DNA from: Burkholderia catarinensis | Lineage (GTDB): Bacteria > Pseudomonadota > Gammaproteobacteria > Burkholderiales > Burkholderiaceae | NCBI RefSeq assembly: GCF_001883705.2 | Contig: NZ_MDEQ02000010.1 | Location: forward strand, 218,074 to 282,073 | Direction of reading: 5' to 3' | Length of the DNA: 64,000 nucleotides | Shown: positions 55,935 to 64,000 of the stretch, in pieces | Layout: every line of letters begins with the position of its first letter | Numbering within the stretch: the first letter of the stretch is position 1 | Notes under the pieces: generated by a model | Databases searched by the model: none | The model's input: the letters and a program-made list of their open reading frames with translations, nothing else | Told to the model about the DNA's origin: nothing | Position numbers and translations under genes: made by a program

Positions 55935-57608
55935 ATGTCGTACAACCGTCGCTCGAAGCACATCACGCAAGGCGTGGCCCGTTCGCCGAACCGCTCGATG
56001 TATTACGCACTCGGCTACCAGAAGGACGATTTCGACAAGCCGATGGTCGGCATCGCGAACGGCCACTCGACGATCACGCCATGCAATTCCGGCCTGCAGC
56101 GCCTGTCGGACGCGGCCGTCGTGGCCGTGAAGGCGTCCGGCGCGAACCCGCAGATCTTCGGCACGCCGACGATTTCGGACGGCATGTCGATGGGCACCGA
56201 AGGCATGAAGTACTCGCTCGTGTCTCGCGAGGTGATCGCCGACTGCATCGAGACCTGCGTGCAGGGCCAGTGGATGGACGGCGTGGTCGTCGTCGGCGGC
56301 TGCGACAAGAACATGCCGGGCGGGATGATCGCGCTTGCGCGCCTGAACGTGCCGGGCATCTACGTGTACGGCGGCACGATCCGCCCCGGCCACTGGAAAG
56401 GCAAGGATCTGACGATCGTGTCGTCGTTCGAGGCCGTCGGCGAATTCACCGCGGGCCGGATGTCGCAGGAAGATTTCGAAGGCGTCGAGCAGAACGCGTG
56501 CCCGACGTCGGGTTCGTGCGGCGGCATGTACACCGCGAACACGATGAGTTCGTCGTTCGAGGCGCTCGGGATGTCGCTGCTGTACTCGTCGACGATGGCG
56601 AACCCCGACCAGGAGAAAGTCGATTCGGCGGCCGAATCGGCGCGCGTGCTCGTCGAGGCCGTGAAGCGCGACCTGAAGCCGCGCGACATCATCACGAAGG
56701 CGTCGATCGAGAACGCGGTGTCGGTGATCATGGCGACGGGCGGCTCGACCAATGCGGTACTGCACTATCTCGCGATCGCGCACGCGGCCGAAGTCGACTG
56801 GACGATCGACGACTTCGAGCGCATCCGCAAGCGCGTGCCCGTGATCTGCGACCTGAAGCCGTCGGGGAAGTATGTCGCGACCGACCTGCACCAGGCCGGC
56901 GGGATTCCGCAGGTGCTGAAGATCCTGCTCGACGCGGGGCTGCTGCACGGCGACTGCCTGACGATCACCGGCCGCACGATCGCGGACGAACTGAAGGACG
57001 TGCCGAGCGTGCCGCGCGCGGACCAGGACGTGATCGTCCCGATCGACCGCGCGCTGTACAAGGAAGGCCATCTTGCAATCCTGAAAGGCAACCTCGCGGA
57101 AGACGGCGCGGTCGCGAAGATCAGCGGCCTGAAAAACCCGGTGATCACGGGCCCCGCACGCGTGTTCGACGACGAGCAGAGCGCGATGGATGCGATCCTC
57201 GGCGACCGGATCCGCGCGGGCGACATCCTCGTGCTGCGCTACCTCGGCCCGCAGGGCGGCCCCGGCATGCCGGAAATGCTCGCGCCGACGTCCGCGATCA
57301 TCGGCAAGGGGCTCGGCGAATCGGTCGGCTTCATCACGGACGGCCGCTTCTCGGGCGGCACCTGGGGCATGGTGGTCGGCCACGTCGCGCCCGAGGCGTT
57401 CGTCGGCGGCACGATCGCGCTCGTGCAGGAGGGCGACTCGATCACGATCGACGCGCACCGGCTGCTGCTGCAACTGAACGTCGACGATGCGGAACTCGCG
57501 CGCCGCCGCGCCGCGTGGCAACAGCCGGCGCCACGCTACACGCGCGGCGTGCTCGCGAAATTCGCGGCCCTCGCGCGGCCGGCGAACAAAGGCGCCGTCA
57601 CGGGTTGA
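55935..57608 (+). CDS. ilvD: Dihydroxy-acid dehydratase
   Basis: This 557-residue enzyme dehydrates dihydroxyisovalerate and dihydroxymethylvalerate in valine, leucine and isoleucine synthesis. Three Cys positions characteristic of the iron-sulfur form are present: C50 (TPCNSGLQ), C123 ([10 protein letters not shown]) and C195 ([14 protein letters not shown]), which fits a [2Fe-2S]-type IlvD/EDD enzyme of the shorter subclass. [23 protein letters not shown] near the C-terminus supplies the catalytic Ser. I chose ATG 55935 with GGAG upstream over the ATG at 55923. Confidence 0.96.
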   Translation: MSYNRRSKHITQGVARSPNRSMYYALGYQKDDFDKPMVGIANGHSTITPCNSGLQRLSDAAVVAVKASGANPQIFGTPTISDGMSMGTEGMKYSLVSREVIADCIETCVQGQWMDGVVVVGGCDKNMPGGMIALARLNVPGIYVYGGTIRPGHWKGKDLTIVSSFEAVGEFTAGRMSQEDFEGVEQNACPTSGSCGGMYTANTMSSSFEALGMSLLYSSTMANPDQEKVDSAAESARVLVEAVKRDLKPRDIITKASIENAVSVIMATGGSTNAVLHYLAIAHAAEVDWTIDDFERIRKRVPVICDLKPSGKYVATDLHQAGGIPQVLKILLDAGLLHGDCLTITGRTIADELKDVPSVPRADQDVIVPIDRALYKEGHLAILKGNLAEDGAVAKISGLKNPVITGPARVFDDEQSAMDAILGDRIRAGDILVLRYLGPQGGPGMPEMLAPTSAIIGKGLGESVGFITDGRFSGGTWGMVVGHVAPEAFVGGTIALVQEGDSITIDAHRLLLQLNVDDAELARRRAAWQQPAPRYTRGVLAKFAALARPANKGAVTG

Positions 57609-57686
57609 CGCGGGTTCGTCACGACATGCGACCCCAATAAACATGGCCGCCGGGGGAACGCGCAAAACGTGCTTTCCCTTTGCTTT

Positions 57687-57692
57687 TATAAT
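57687..57692 (+). promoter_or_regulatory. Consensus -10 hexamer before the cytochrome c gene
   Basis: A perfect TATAAT within a T-rich tract (TGCTTTTATAATCTG) lies 44 bp before the start codon. No good -35 match is found at 16-18 bp. Confidence 0.6.
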
Positions 57693-57735
57693 CTGCGGAC
57701 CATGAAGCCGGCCGTCCCCGCCGGCGGAGAACTGC

Positions 57736-58062
57736 ATGAAACAGACGATATTGCGCGTCCTGCTCGCCACGCTGCTGACCGGCAGCGCAGCGGCGGCGCG
57801 CGCCGACCAGGCCGACGGGCTCGCGCTCGCGCAGCGCAAGAACTGCATGGCCTGCCACGCGATCGGCAAACCGCTGATGGGCCCGTCGCTCCGCGACATC
57901 GCCGGCAAGTATGCAGCGCGCGGCGACGCCGGCGATTACCTTGCCCAATCGATCGTGAAAGGCAGCGTCGGCGTATGGGGCAGCGTGCCGATGCCTGCCA
58001 ATACGCAACTGACGAACACCGAAGCCCACGCGCTCGCGCAATGGGTGCTGTCGCTACGCTGA
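57736..58062 (+). CDS. Class I c-type cytochrome
   Basis: This 108-residue protein has a signal peptide (cut near ARA-DQA) and one haem-binding motif C37-M-A-C40-H41, with the distal ligand M86 in a VPMPAN context. The size and layout match cytochromes c551/c552 of proteobacteria, periplasmic electron carriers. It lies downstream of ilvD but has its own promoter candidate, so it is probably transcribed separately. Partner oxidase or reductase is unknown. Confidence 0.92.
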   Translation: MKQTILRVLLATLLTGSAAAARADQADGLALAQRKNCMACHAIGKPLMGPSLRDIAGKYAARGDAGDYLAQSIVKGSVGVWGSVPMPANTQLTNTEAHALAQWVLSLR

Positions 58063-58206
58063 ACCCGATACCCCGAACGGGGATAACCGTTGTGCCGGGC
58101 TTCGCCGACAGGCGGGCCTGCGCCGGCTGACCGGTTCCTCACCGGCCGCTTCGCCGGCGCCTGCCGGAACCGCACCCTGTTTTTTGTCGCCGGAACGGCC
58201 GCACGC

Positions 58207-58968
58207 TCAGCCGGAATGACCGGCGCGGCGGCGTGCGATCTCTTCGTCGACCGCGTCGCGGACCCAGTCCATGACCTCGGTTTCCAGCGCCAGCGCCACC
58301 TCGCGCGTGATCTGGCCGACCAGCCAGGCCGAATGCTCATGCAGCGCGTCGCGACAGCGAGCCTCGATGGCCTCGCGCCCAGCCCCGGTCAGATAGTTCG
58401 TCACGCGATTGCGCAGGCGCTCGGCGATGCGCTGCGCATCTTCCGGCGTCAGCCCGGCTGCCGCCCCGCCGTCCGGCTGCGGCGCCTCGGACGGTACGAC
58501 CGCCTCGGGCATCGCCGTCTCGGGCGCCTGTCCGACCGCTTCGCGCGCAACCGCGGCGAACGCGTGCTGCGGCACGTCGTCAGTCAGCGACGACCGCAGC
58601 GGCGCATTCATCGCCGCCGCGTCTTCGGCCACCACACGCTCCGATGCGCCGGGTTCGGCCGGCGCATCGGTCTCGCCCACCGCCGCAGCGGCAGCCGTCG
58701 CCACGTCGCCGGGCAGTTCGACCGCCGGCACGTGCGGAGTCGGCACGGGTTCGACCACGACGGATTCGGGGTCGGCCACGCTTTTCATGGAATCGACCGG
58801 CGCCGAACCCGCGGCGCCCGGCGCGATCACGTCGGTGAGCACCGGAATCGCCGCGCTGTCGTGCGGCTGCTGCGATACGTCGGGCGCGGGTGAACGCGCC
58901 GGCGCCGGCTTGCCCGGCACCAGCACGTCGGTCAGCGTCGGGATCGAGGATGAATCGGCTTCTGTCAC
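58207..58968 (-). CDS. DUF2486 family protein
   Basis: This 253-residue protein has a low-complexity Ala/Pro/Val-rich middle, and a conserved helical C-terminal third (RIAERLRNRVTNYLTGAGREAIEARCRDALHEHSAWLVGQI). Its N-terminus contains two copies of a short motif, IPTLTDVLVPG and IPVLTDVIAPG, about 30 residues apart. This fits the DUF2486 family of Burkholderiaceae. No function is known. It follows holC by 25 bp and is the last gene of a pepA-holC-DUF2486 unit. Confidence 0.85.
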   Translation of the reverse strand: MTEADSSSIPTLTDVLVPGKPAPARSPAPDVSQQPHDSAAIPVLTDVIAPGAAGSAPVDSMKSVADPESVVVEPVPTPHVPAVELPGDVATAAAAAVGETDAPAEPGASERVVAEDAAAMNAPLRSSLTDDVPQHAFAAVAREAVGQAPETAMPEAVVPSEAPQPDGGAAAGLTPEDAQRIAERLRNRVTNYLTGAGREAIEARCRDALHEHSAWLVGQITREVALALETEVMDWVRDAVDEEIARRRAGHSG

Positions 58969-58993
58969 GGCAACACTCCGTCGACGGTTGCGG

Positions 58994-59410
58994 CTAGCTG
59001 CCTTGCTTGTAATTGTTCAGCGCGTATCCGCGATCGCGGTAGAACCGGTAGCGGTCGCGGCCCGCGGCCAGTTCGTCCGGCGCGTTGCCGACCACTTCGA
59101 GCAGGCGCTCGAAGCGGGCGAACTGCGCCGGCACGGCCGCGCCGAGGTTCAGCAGCACGTGATGATGCGGCGTGCGGTCGAGATCGGCGGCCAGCACGAT
59201 CGGCGTGCCGGCTGCGTGCTCGCTGTCGACGCCGCAATGCGGGATGAAATCGAGCGGCGAGAACGTCCAGAGCCGCTCGTCGAGCGCGCGCAGGCGCGCG
59301 GGCTCGGCGAGCACGACGACCGGCTGCCCGGCCTGGTAGGCCTTGCGCAGCAGCCGGCACGCGTACGCGAGCGAATCGCCGACGTTCGAGTGGAAATCGA
59401 TCCGCGTCAT
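58994..59410 (-). CDS. holC: DNA polymerase III chi subunit
   Basis: This 138-residue protein matches HolC, the chi subunit that links the clamp loader to single-stranded DNA-binding protein. Landmarks are RIDFHSNVGDSLAYACRLLRKAY, VVLAEPARLRALDERLWTFSPLDFIPH, and PIVLAADLDRTPHHHVLLNLG. It lies 34 bp behind pepA on the same strand, the common arrangement in proteobacteria. Confidence 0.94.
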   Translation of the reverse strand: MTRIDFHSNVGDSLAYACRLLRKAYQAGQPVVVLAEPARLRALDERLWTFSPLDFIPHCGVDSEHAAGTPIVLAADLDRTPHHHVLLNLGAAVPAQFARFERLLEVVGNAPDELAAGRDRYRFYRDRGYALNNYKQGS

Positions 59411-59444
59411 TGCCCGCGTACCCGCATCGTCGTCAGCACCGCCA

Positions 59445-60956
59445 TCACTGGCCGGCGCGGTCGATCAGGAACTGCGCGAGCAGCGGCACCGGACGGCCCG
59501 TCGCCCCCTTCGCGGCGCCGCTCTTCCATGCGGTGCCGGCGATGTCGAGGTGCGCCCACGGGTAGCTGTCGGTGAAGCGCGACAGGAAGCACGCCGCCGT
59601 CACGCTACCCGCCGGACGCCCGCCGATGTTCGCGAGATCTGCGAAGTTCGACTTCAGCTGATCCTGGTACTCGTCGTCGAGCGGCAGGCGCCATGCCGGG
59701 TCGTTCGCCTCGCGCGACGCGTCGAGCAGCTCGCCCGCGAGCGCGTCGTCCTTCGAGAACAGGCCGCTGTTGTGGTGGCCGAGCGCAATGATGCATGCGC
59801 CCGTCAGCGTCGCGACGTCGATCACGGCGGCCGGCTTGAAGCGCTCGGCATACGTGAGCGCGTCGCACAGGATCAGGCGGCCTTCGGCGTCGGTGTTCAG
59901 CACCTCGATCGTCAGGCCCTTCATGCTGGTGACGATGTCGCCCGGCTTCGTCGCGTTGCCGCCCGGCATGTTCTCGCAAGTCGGCACGATCGCGACGACG
60001 TTGATCTTCAGGCCCATCTCGGCGACCGCGCGCATCGTGCCGAGCACGGAACCGGCGCCGCACATGTCGTACTTCATCTCGTCCATGCCCTCGCCCGGCT
60101 TCAGCGAGATGCCACCCGTGTCGAACGTGATGCCCTTGCCGACCAGCACGACCGGCGCGGCCTTCGCGGCGGCACCCTGGTAGTGCAGCACGATGAACTG
60201 CGGCGGCTCGACCGACGCGCGCGCGACCGACAGGAACGAGCCCATCTTCAGCGCCTGGATCTGCTTAAGCCCGAGGACTTCGGCCTTCAGGCCCCAATCC
60301 TTCGCGATCGTCTTCGCGGTGTTGCCGAGATAGGTCGGCGTGCAGACGTTGCCGGGCAGATTGCCGAGGTCACGGGTGAGATCCATCCCGTTCGCGAGCG
60401 CGACGGCCTGCTTGACCGCGACCTTCGCGGCCTTTTCGTCGGACGGATCGACGCTGAACACGACGCGCTTGAGCGTGTGCGACGCCGGTTCCGGCTTGCT
60501 CTTCATCTGCGTGAAGCGGTAGGTCTCGTTGCGCAGCGCGAGAATCGCCGCGCGCACGCCCCAGTCGGAGCTGCGCTCGTCGACCGGCAGTTGCGCGAGC
60601 GTGAACGTGACCTGGACGATCTTGGTCGCCAGCAGCGCGCGCCACGCGGCCGTGACCGCGTCGTTATAGGCTTTCTGATTGAAAGCATCCTGCTTGCCGA
60701 GGCCGACGAGCAGCACGCGCGACGCGCCGATCCCCGACACTTCGTGCAGGAACAGCGTCTTGCCGCGCTTGCCGTCCATGTCGCCGGCCTTCACCACGCG
60801 CGCGATCAGCCCCTTGGTGGCCGTGTCGATGTCGAGCGCCGCGCCGGAAAGCGTCTGCGCCTCGAAGATGCCGAGCACGATGCAGTCGGACTTCCCGGTC
60901 AGGAACCCCTTGGCCTCGCCTTTGCTCCAATCACAGCCTTTTATGCTAAAGTCCAT
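59445..60956 (-). CDS. pepA: Leucyl aminopeptidase (cytosol aminopeptidase)
   Basis: This 503-residue M17 metallopeptidase removes N-terminal residues from peptides and, in some bacteria, also binds DNA as a regulator and recombination accessory factor. The M17 signature [16 protein letters not shown] is intact, and the metal and catalytic residues lie in [19 protein letters not shown] and [10 protein letters not shown]. The N-terminal macro-like domain is complete. GAGGAC precedes the ATG. It diverges from lptF with 122 bp between the starts. Confidence 0.96.
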   Translation of the reverse strand: MDFSIKGCDWSKGEAKGFLTGKSDCIVLGIFEAQTLSGAALDIDTATKGLIARVVKAGDMDGKRGKTLFLHEVSGIGASRVLLVGLGKQDAFNQKAYNDAVTAAWRALLATKIVQVTFTLAQLPVDERSSDWGVRAAILALRNETYRFTQMKSKPEPASHTLKRVVFSVDPSDEKAAKVAVKQAVALANGMDLTRDLGNLPGNVCTPTYLGNTAKTIAKDWGLKAEVLGLKQIQALKMGSFLSVARASVEPPQFIVLHYQGAAAKAAPVVLVGKGITFDTGGISLKPGEGMDEMKYDMCGAGSVLGTMRAVAEMGLKINVVAIVPTCENMPGGNATKPGDIVTSMKGLTIEVLNTDAEGRLILCDALTYAERFKPAAVIDVATLTGACIIALGHHNSGLFSKDDALAGELLDASREANDPAWRLPLDDEYQDQLKSNFADLANIGGRPAGSVTAACFLSRFTDSYPWAHLDIAGTAWKSGAAKGATGRPVPLLAQFLIDRAGQ

Positions 60957-61078
60957 CGCGCTTGTCCTCGGATAAAATCTGGGCTAAGGATGAAAGCCGC
61001 AATTATCCGCTATTTTTCCCGTGGCGGCGCGAGCGCTCCACCACGCGTGCGCAGCCTCCCGCCCTCTTCTCATCAAGA

Positions 61079-62170
61079 ATGATCTTCGAACGCTCCCTCC
61101 AGCGCGAGCTTGCGTATACGGCTGGCGCCGTGTTCATGGTGCTACTCACGATCATGCTCACGACGATGATGATCCGCATCGTCGGCTACGCCGCGTCCGG
61201 TGAAATCGATCCGCGGGACGTGCTCGTGCTGATCGGCCTGACCGTAATCGGCTACCTCGCCGTGATGCTCGTCGTCACGCTGTTCGTGTCGATCCTGTTC
61301 GTGCTGACCCGGTGGTACCGGGACTCCGAAATGGTGGTGTGGCTCGCGTCGGGCGTGAGCCTCACGCGCCTCATCAAGCCGATCGGCGTGTTCGCCACGC
61401 CGATCATCCTGCTGATCGCCTTCTTCGCATTCGTCGGCTGGCCGTGGTCGAACCAGCAGAGCAAGTTGATCAAGGCTCGCTTCCAGCAGCGCGACGAAAT
61501 CTCGCTGCTCGCGCCGGGCCAGTTCCGCGAGTCGGCCACGAACCACCGCGTGTTCTTCATCGAGAAGATGACGCCCGACCAGAGCAAGGTACAGAACGTG
61601 TTCGTCACGTCGACCGAGAACGGCAAGGTCAACGTCGTCGTGTCGCAGACGGGTCATACGGAAACGCGGGACGGCAGCCGTTTCGTCGTCCTGGAGGACG
61701 GCCGCCGCTACGACGGCACGCCCGGCCAGCCGAACTTCAAGATCATGGAGTTCGAGCGCTACGGCGTGAAGATCACGAGCACGCCCGTCGTCAACGTGCC
61801 GACCACCAACAGCACGCCGACGCCCGACCTGCTGCGCAACCCGACGCGCGACAACCTCGCGGAATTCGCGTGGCGCGCCGGGCTGCCGCTGATCGCGATC
61901 AACCTGATGGTGCTCGGCATCCCGCTCGCGTACCAGAACCCGCGCCGCAGCCGCACGATCAACCTCGTGATGGCCGTGCTGATCTACCTCACGTACTCGA
62001 ACCTGCTGAACGTCGTGCAGGCGCAGATCGAACAGGGCAAGATGTCGTTCGGCGTCGGCCTCGTCGGCCTGCACGTGCTCGTTGCGGTGATCGTCGCCGT
62101 CATCTTCTGGTTGCGCGTGCGCAATCGTCCGCTGTTTACACGCGCGCTGTTCGGCCGCTCGGGAGCATGA
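61079..62170 (+). CDS. lptF: LPS export ABC transporter permease LptF
   Basis: This 363-residue protein has three N-terminal and three C-terminal membrane helices around a periplasmic beta-jellyroll domain (about 130-260). It begins MIFERSLQRELAYTAGAVF and shows SEMVVWLASGVSLTRLIKP, the cytoplasmic coupling region, and the LAEFAWRAGLPLIAINLMVLGIPL segment typical of LptF. With LptG and LptB it extracts lipopolysaccharide from the inner membrane. I chose ATG 61079; upstream frame extension lacks conservation. lptG follows after 3 bp. Confidence 0.95.
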   Translation: MIFERSLQRELAYTAGAVFMVLLTIMLTTMMIRIVGYAASGEIDPRDVLVLIGLTVIGYLAVMLVVTLFVSILFVLTRWYRDSEMVVWLASGVSLTRLIKPIGVFATPIILLIAFFAFVGWPWSNQQSKLIKARFQQRDEISLLAPGQFRESATNHRVFFIEKMTPDQSKVQNVFVTSTENGKVNVVVSQTGHTETRDGSRFVVLEDGRRYDGTPGQPNFKIMEFERYGVKITSTPVVNVPTTNSTPTPDLLRNPTRDNLAEFAWRAGLPLIAINLMVLGIPLAYQNPRRSRTINLVMAVLIYLTYSNLLNVVQAQIEQGKMSFGVGLVGLHVLVAVIVAVIFWLRVRNRPLFTRALFGRSGA

Positions 62171-62173
62171 TCG

Positions 62174-63322
62174 ATGCGGCTCTATGAAAAGTACTTCGCG
62201 CGACAGATCTACGTCACGTTCGTCTTCATCCTGTTCGCGTTCTCGGGCCTGTTCTTCTTCTTCGACCTGATCAGTGAACTGAACTCGATCGGGCACGGCA
62301 ACTACAAGTTCGGCTATGCGGTGCTGCGCGTTGCGCTGCAGACCCCGTCGCGCTTCTACGAAATCATCCCGGTCGCCGCGCTGATCGCCGCGATCTACGT
62401 GTTCGCGCAGATGGCCGCGAACTCGGAATTCACGATCTTCCGCGTGTCGGGCCTCGCGACCAACCAGGCGTTGCGCTCGCTGCTGAAGATCGGCGTGCCG
62501 CTCGTGATCGTCACCTACCTGATCGGCGAATTCGTCGGCCCGTACGCCGACCAGTTGTCCGAGCGCGTGCGGCTGCAGGCGCTCGGCGCGTCGGTGTCGT
62601 CGAACTTCCAGTCCGGCGTATGGGTGAAGGACACGCTCGCGGCCCGCGAAAACGGCGAGCAGGTCACGCGCTTCGTCAACGTCGGCAGCCTGTCGCCCGA
62701 CTCGACGATCAGCAACGTGCGCATCTACGAGTTCGACTCGAAATTCCAGCTGCAGAATGTGCGGATCGCGCAGACGGGCCGCTACGAGCCGCCCGGCCAC
62801 TGGCTGCTGAAGGGCGTCACCGAAACGGAACTGACGCCGATCAAGCCGATCAGCGGCCAGGCCCCCGACGCGCTGAACCCCGTCTACCGGTCGCAGCAGG
62901 TATCGCTGCCCGAATACCGGCTGCGCTCGGACCTGACGCCGCAGATCCTGTCGGTGCTGCTCGTGTCGCCGGAGCGCATGTCGATCATCAACCTGTTCCG
63001 CTACATCCAGCACTTGCGTGAAAACCAGCAGGACACGCAGCGCTACGACATCGCGCTGTGGCGCAAGCTGCTGTATCCGTTCGCGGTATTCGTGATGCTC
63101 GTGCTGTCGCTGCCGTTCGCCTATCTGCACACGCGGGCGGGCGTGGTCGGCGTGAAGGTGTTCGGCGGCATCATGCTCGGCATGAGTTTCCAGCTCCTCA
63201 ATACGCTGTTCTCGCATATCGGCACGCTGAACACGTGGCCCGCGCCGCTGACGGCGGCGACGCCGGGCCTCATCTATCTCGCGCTCGGCCTGTTCGCGCT
63301 CAAGTGGGTCGACCGGCACTGA
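62174..63322 (+). CDS. lptG: LPS export ABC transporter permease LptG
   Basis: This 382-residue protein shares the LptF/LptG layout: helices near residues 10-35, 55-80 and 95-115, a periplasmic jellyroll domain, then three C-terminal helices (YPFAVFVMLVLSLPFAYLHTRAG and onward). MRLYEKYFARQIYVTFVFILFAFSGLFFFFDLI is characteristic, as is NSEFTIFRVSGL at the coupling site. It forms a heterodimer with LptF. The start lies three bases after the lptF stop. Confidence 0.95.
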   Translation: MRLYEKYFARQIYVTFVFILFAFSGLFFFFDLISELNSIGHGNYKFGYAVLRVALQTPSRFYEIIPVAALIAAIYVFAQMAANSEFTIFRVSGLATNQALRSLLKIGVPLVIVTYLIGEFVGPYADQLSERVRLQALGASVSSNFQSGVWVKDTLAARENGEQVTRFVNVGSLSPDSTISNVRIYEFDSKFQLQNVRIAQTGRYEPPGHWLLKGVTETELTPIKPISGQAPDALNPVYRSQQVSLPEYRLRSDLTPQILSVLLVSPERMSIINLFRYIQHLRENQQDTQRYDIALWRKLLYPFAVFVMLVLSLPFAYLHTRAGVVGVKVFGGIMLGMSFQLLNTLFSHIGTLNTWPAPLTAATPGLIYLALGLFALKWVDRH

Positions 63323-63349
63323 GCGCCGCGCCACGACGGAGGCTTCGAC

Positions 63350-63733
63350 ATGAGTTCGCACGGTATCGTCCTGTTCGGCCACGGCGCCCGCGACCCGCGC
63401 TGGGCCGAGCCGTTCGAGCGGCTCGCCGCGCGGCTGCGCGGGGCCGGCTCCCCCGCGGCGCACGTGTCGCTCGCGTTCCTCGAACTGATGACGCCGTCGC
63501 TCGGTGACGCCGTTGCCGCGCAGGTCGCGGCCGGCTGTGCGCACATCACCGTGGTGCCCGTGTTCTTCGGCCAGGGCGGCCATGTCCGCCGCGACCTGCC
63601 GCAGCTCGTCGACGCATGCCGCGCCGCGCATCCCGGCGTCGAGATTCGCTGCGCGACGGCCGTCGGCGAAGACGACGGCGTGCTCGACGCGATCGCACGC
63701 TACTGCATCGACCAGATCGGCGGCGACGCGTAA
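63350..63733 (+). CDS. CbiX/SirB-like sirohydrochlorin chelatase
   Basis: This 127-residue protein matches the short, single-domain CbiX family of class II chelatases: GIVLFGHGARDPRWAEPFERLA places one His of the metal-binding pair near the N-terminus and PVFFGQGGHVRRDLP the other. Such proteins insert cobalt or iron into sirohydrochlorin for cobalamin or sirohaem. Short forms probably act as homodimers. GGAGG precedes the ATG. The gene lies 27 bp behind lptG but is functionally unrelated. An IS element begins 18 bp after the stop codon. Confidence 0.9.
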   Translation: MSSHGIVLFGHGARDPRWAEPFERLAARLRGAGSPAAHVSLAFLELMTPSLGDAVAAQVAAGCAHITVVPVFFGQGGHVRRDLPQLVDACRAAHPGVEIRCATAVGEDDGVLDAIARYCIDQIGGDA

Positions 63734-63787
63734 GCCACGCGGTCGGCGCACTGTCAAGTCCTGGAATAGGTTGACAGTATCCAGACC

Positions 63788-64000
63788 CTAGAGCGCCCGA
63801 TGCACCGCATCGGGCGTTTTGTATTTCAGAGCGGCATGTGGCCGCTCGTGGTTATAGATGCGAACCGACTGTTCGACCATCTTGGCGGCCTGCTCAAGGT
63901 CAGCGGGACGTTGCAACAGGAACTCGCCCTTGAGGATGCCGTTGACCCGCTCGGCCAGAGCATTCTGATAGCAGTCGTAGCCGTCCGTCATCGAACAGCG
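63788..64000 (-). CDS. IS3 family transposase, C-terminal fragment of the integrase domain (partial)
   Basis: The visible 70 residues (through the window edge) read CSMTDGYDCYQNALAERVNGILKGEFL and RIYNHERPHAALKYKTPDAVH, the C-terminal part of an rve-type DDE integrase domain of IS3 orfB proteins. The Glu in LAERVNGILKGEF is the last of the catalytic DDE triad. The gene is cut by the window, so completeness cannot be judged; the frame is open to the edge, consistent with an intact element. Confidence 0.85.
   Translation of the reverse strand, partial: RCSMTDGYDCYQNALAERVNGILKGEFLLQRPADLEQAAKMVEQSVRIYNHERPHAALKYKTPDAVHRAL
63794..63820 (+). terminator. Inward-facing terminator-like hairpin at the IS end
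   Basis: CGCCCGATGC/GCATCGGGCG with an ACC loop is followed by TTTT. It overlaps the 3' end of the transposase gene on the opposite strand and would stop transcription entering from the CbiX-like gene side. Confidence 0.65.

Larger units (their letters stand above)
63752..64000. mobile_element. One end of an IS3-type insertion sequence (runs off the right edge)
   Basis: The end of the transposase gene lies within about 40 bp of a probable terminal sequence starting TGTCAAGTCCTGGAATAG at 63752. The same 6-mer recurs inverted as TTGACA (63771-63776). The left part of the window gives no second end, so the target duplication cannot be checked. Insertion is 18 bp downstream of the CbiX-like gene and does not disrupt it. 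Confidence 0.75.

Overview
The window is high-GC (roughly two-thirds G+C) betaproteobacterial chromosome with dense, mostly housekeeping gene content. Gene order and families point to the genus Burkholderia, probably the B. cepacia complex, main chromosome: a hemC-hemDX-hemY haem cluster with a fused HemD/HemX, DUF3460 next to scpA, the zapA-6S RNA pair, and a DUF2486 gene behind pepA-holC. This assignment is inference from protein families and synteny; no database was searched.

Layout. 1-2781: 5' part of a secreted GH3 glycosidase, a divergent AraC-type regulator and a GIY-YIG protein with a long Lys/Ala-rich tail. 2836-7529: ppa, an intergenic array of covarying hairpins, then an aldehyde dehydrogenase-SDR-MFS operon. 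7578-14977: hemY, hemDX and hemC (minus strand) divergent from ppc. 15096-19206: a methyltransferase gene and an XRE/MmyB-type regulator gene sharing a palindromic divergent promoter, then argH and a HAD phosphatase. 19290-25004 (minus): a two-domain LprI-like protein, a PLP-dependent basic amino acid decarboxylase, dcd, a SodC-like lipoprotein that has lost most metal ligands, and apbC. 25354-31062: an OmpA-type lipoprotein, metG, and an unusual two-gene unit, a radical SAM enzyme overlapping a methyltransferase-nucleotidyltransferase fusion. 31087-36919: tamB and tamA. 37239-39848: DUF3460, scpA, panC-panD. 39979-41479: an orphan ParA, DoxX and a tiny exported peptide.

41562-51225 is a cobalamin salvage and nucleotide-loop assembly locus. 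On the minus strand a cobalamin riboswitch precedes btuC-btuD-cobT-cobS-cobC. On the plus strand, tightly overlapping cobU-cbiB-cobD-btuF run convergently to meet it. cobQ diverges from cobU. A sirohydrochlorin chelatase-like gene (63350) is a further possible corrinoid or sirohaem gene.

51400-64000: a zapB-like coiled-coil gene, zapA, 6S RNA with its own terminator, an EVE-domain gene, a SIMPL-domain exported protein, lgt, a LysR regulator divergent from ilvD, a cytochrome c, pepA-holC-DUF2486, divergent lptF-lptG, the CbiX-like gene, and the truncated end of an IS3-type element running off the right edge.

I saw no tRNA, rRNA, CRISPR array or prophage. The least explained items are the radical SAM plus MTase-NTase unit, the covarying hairpin array ending at the aldehyde dehydrogenase ribosome binding site, the metal-ligand-poor SodC homologue and the shared palindromic divergent promoter at 15967-16011.
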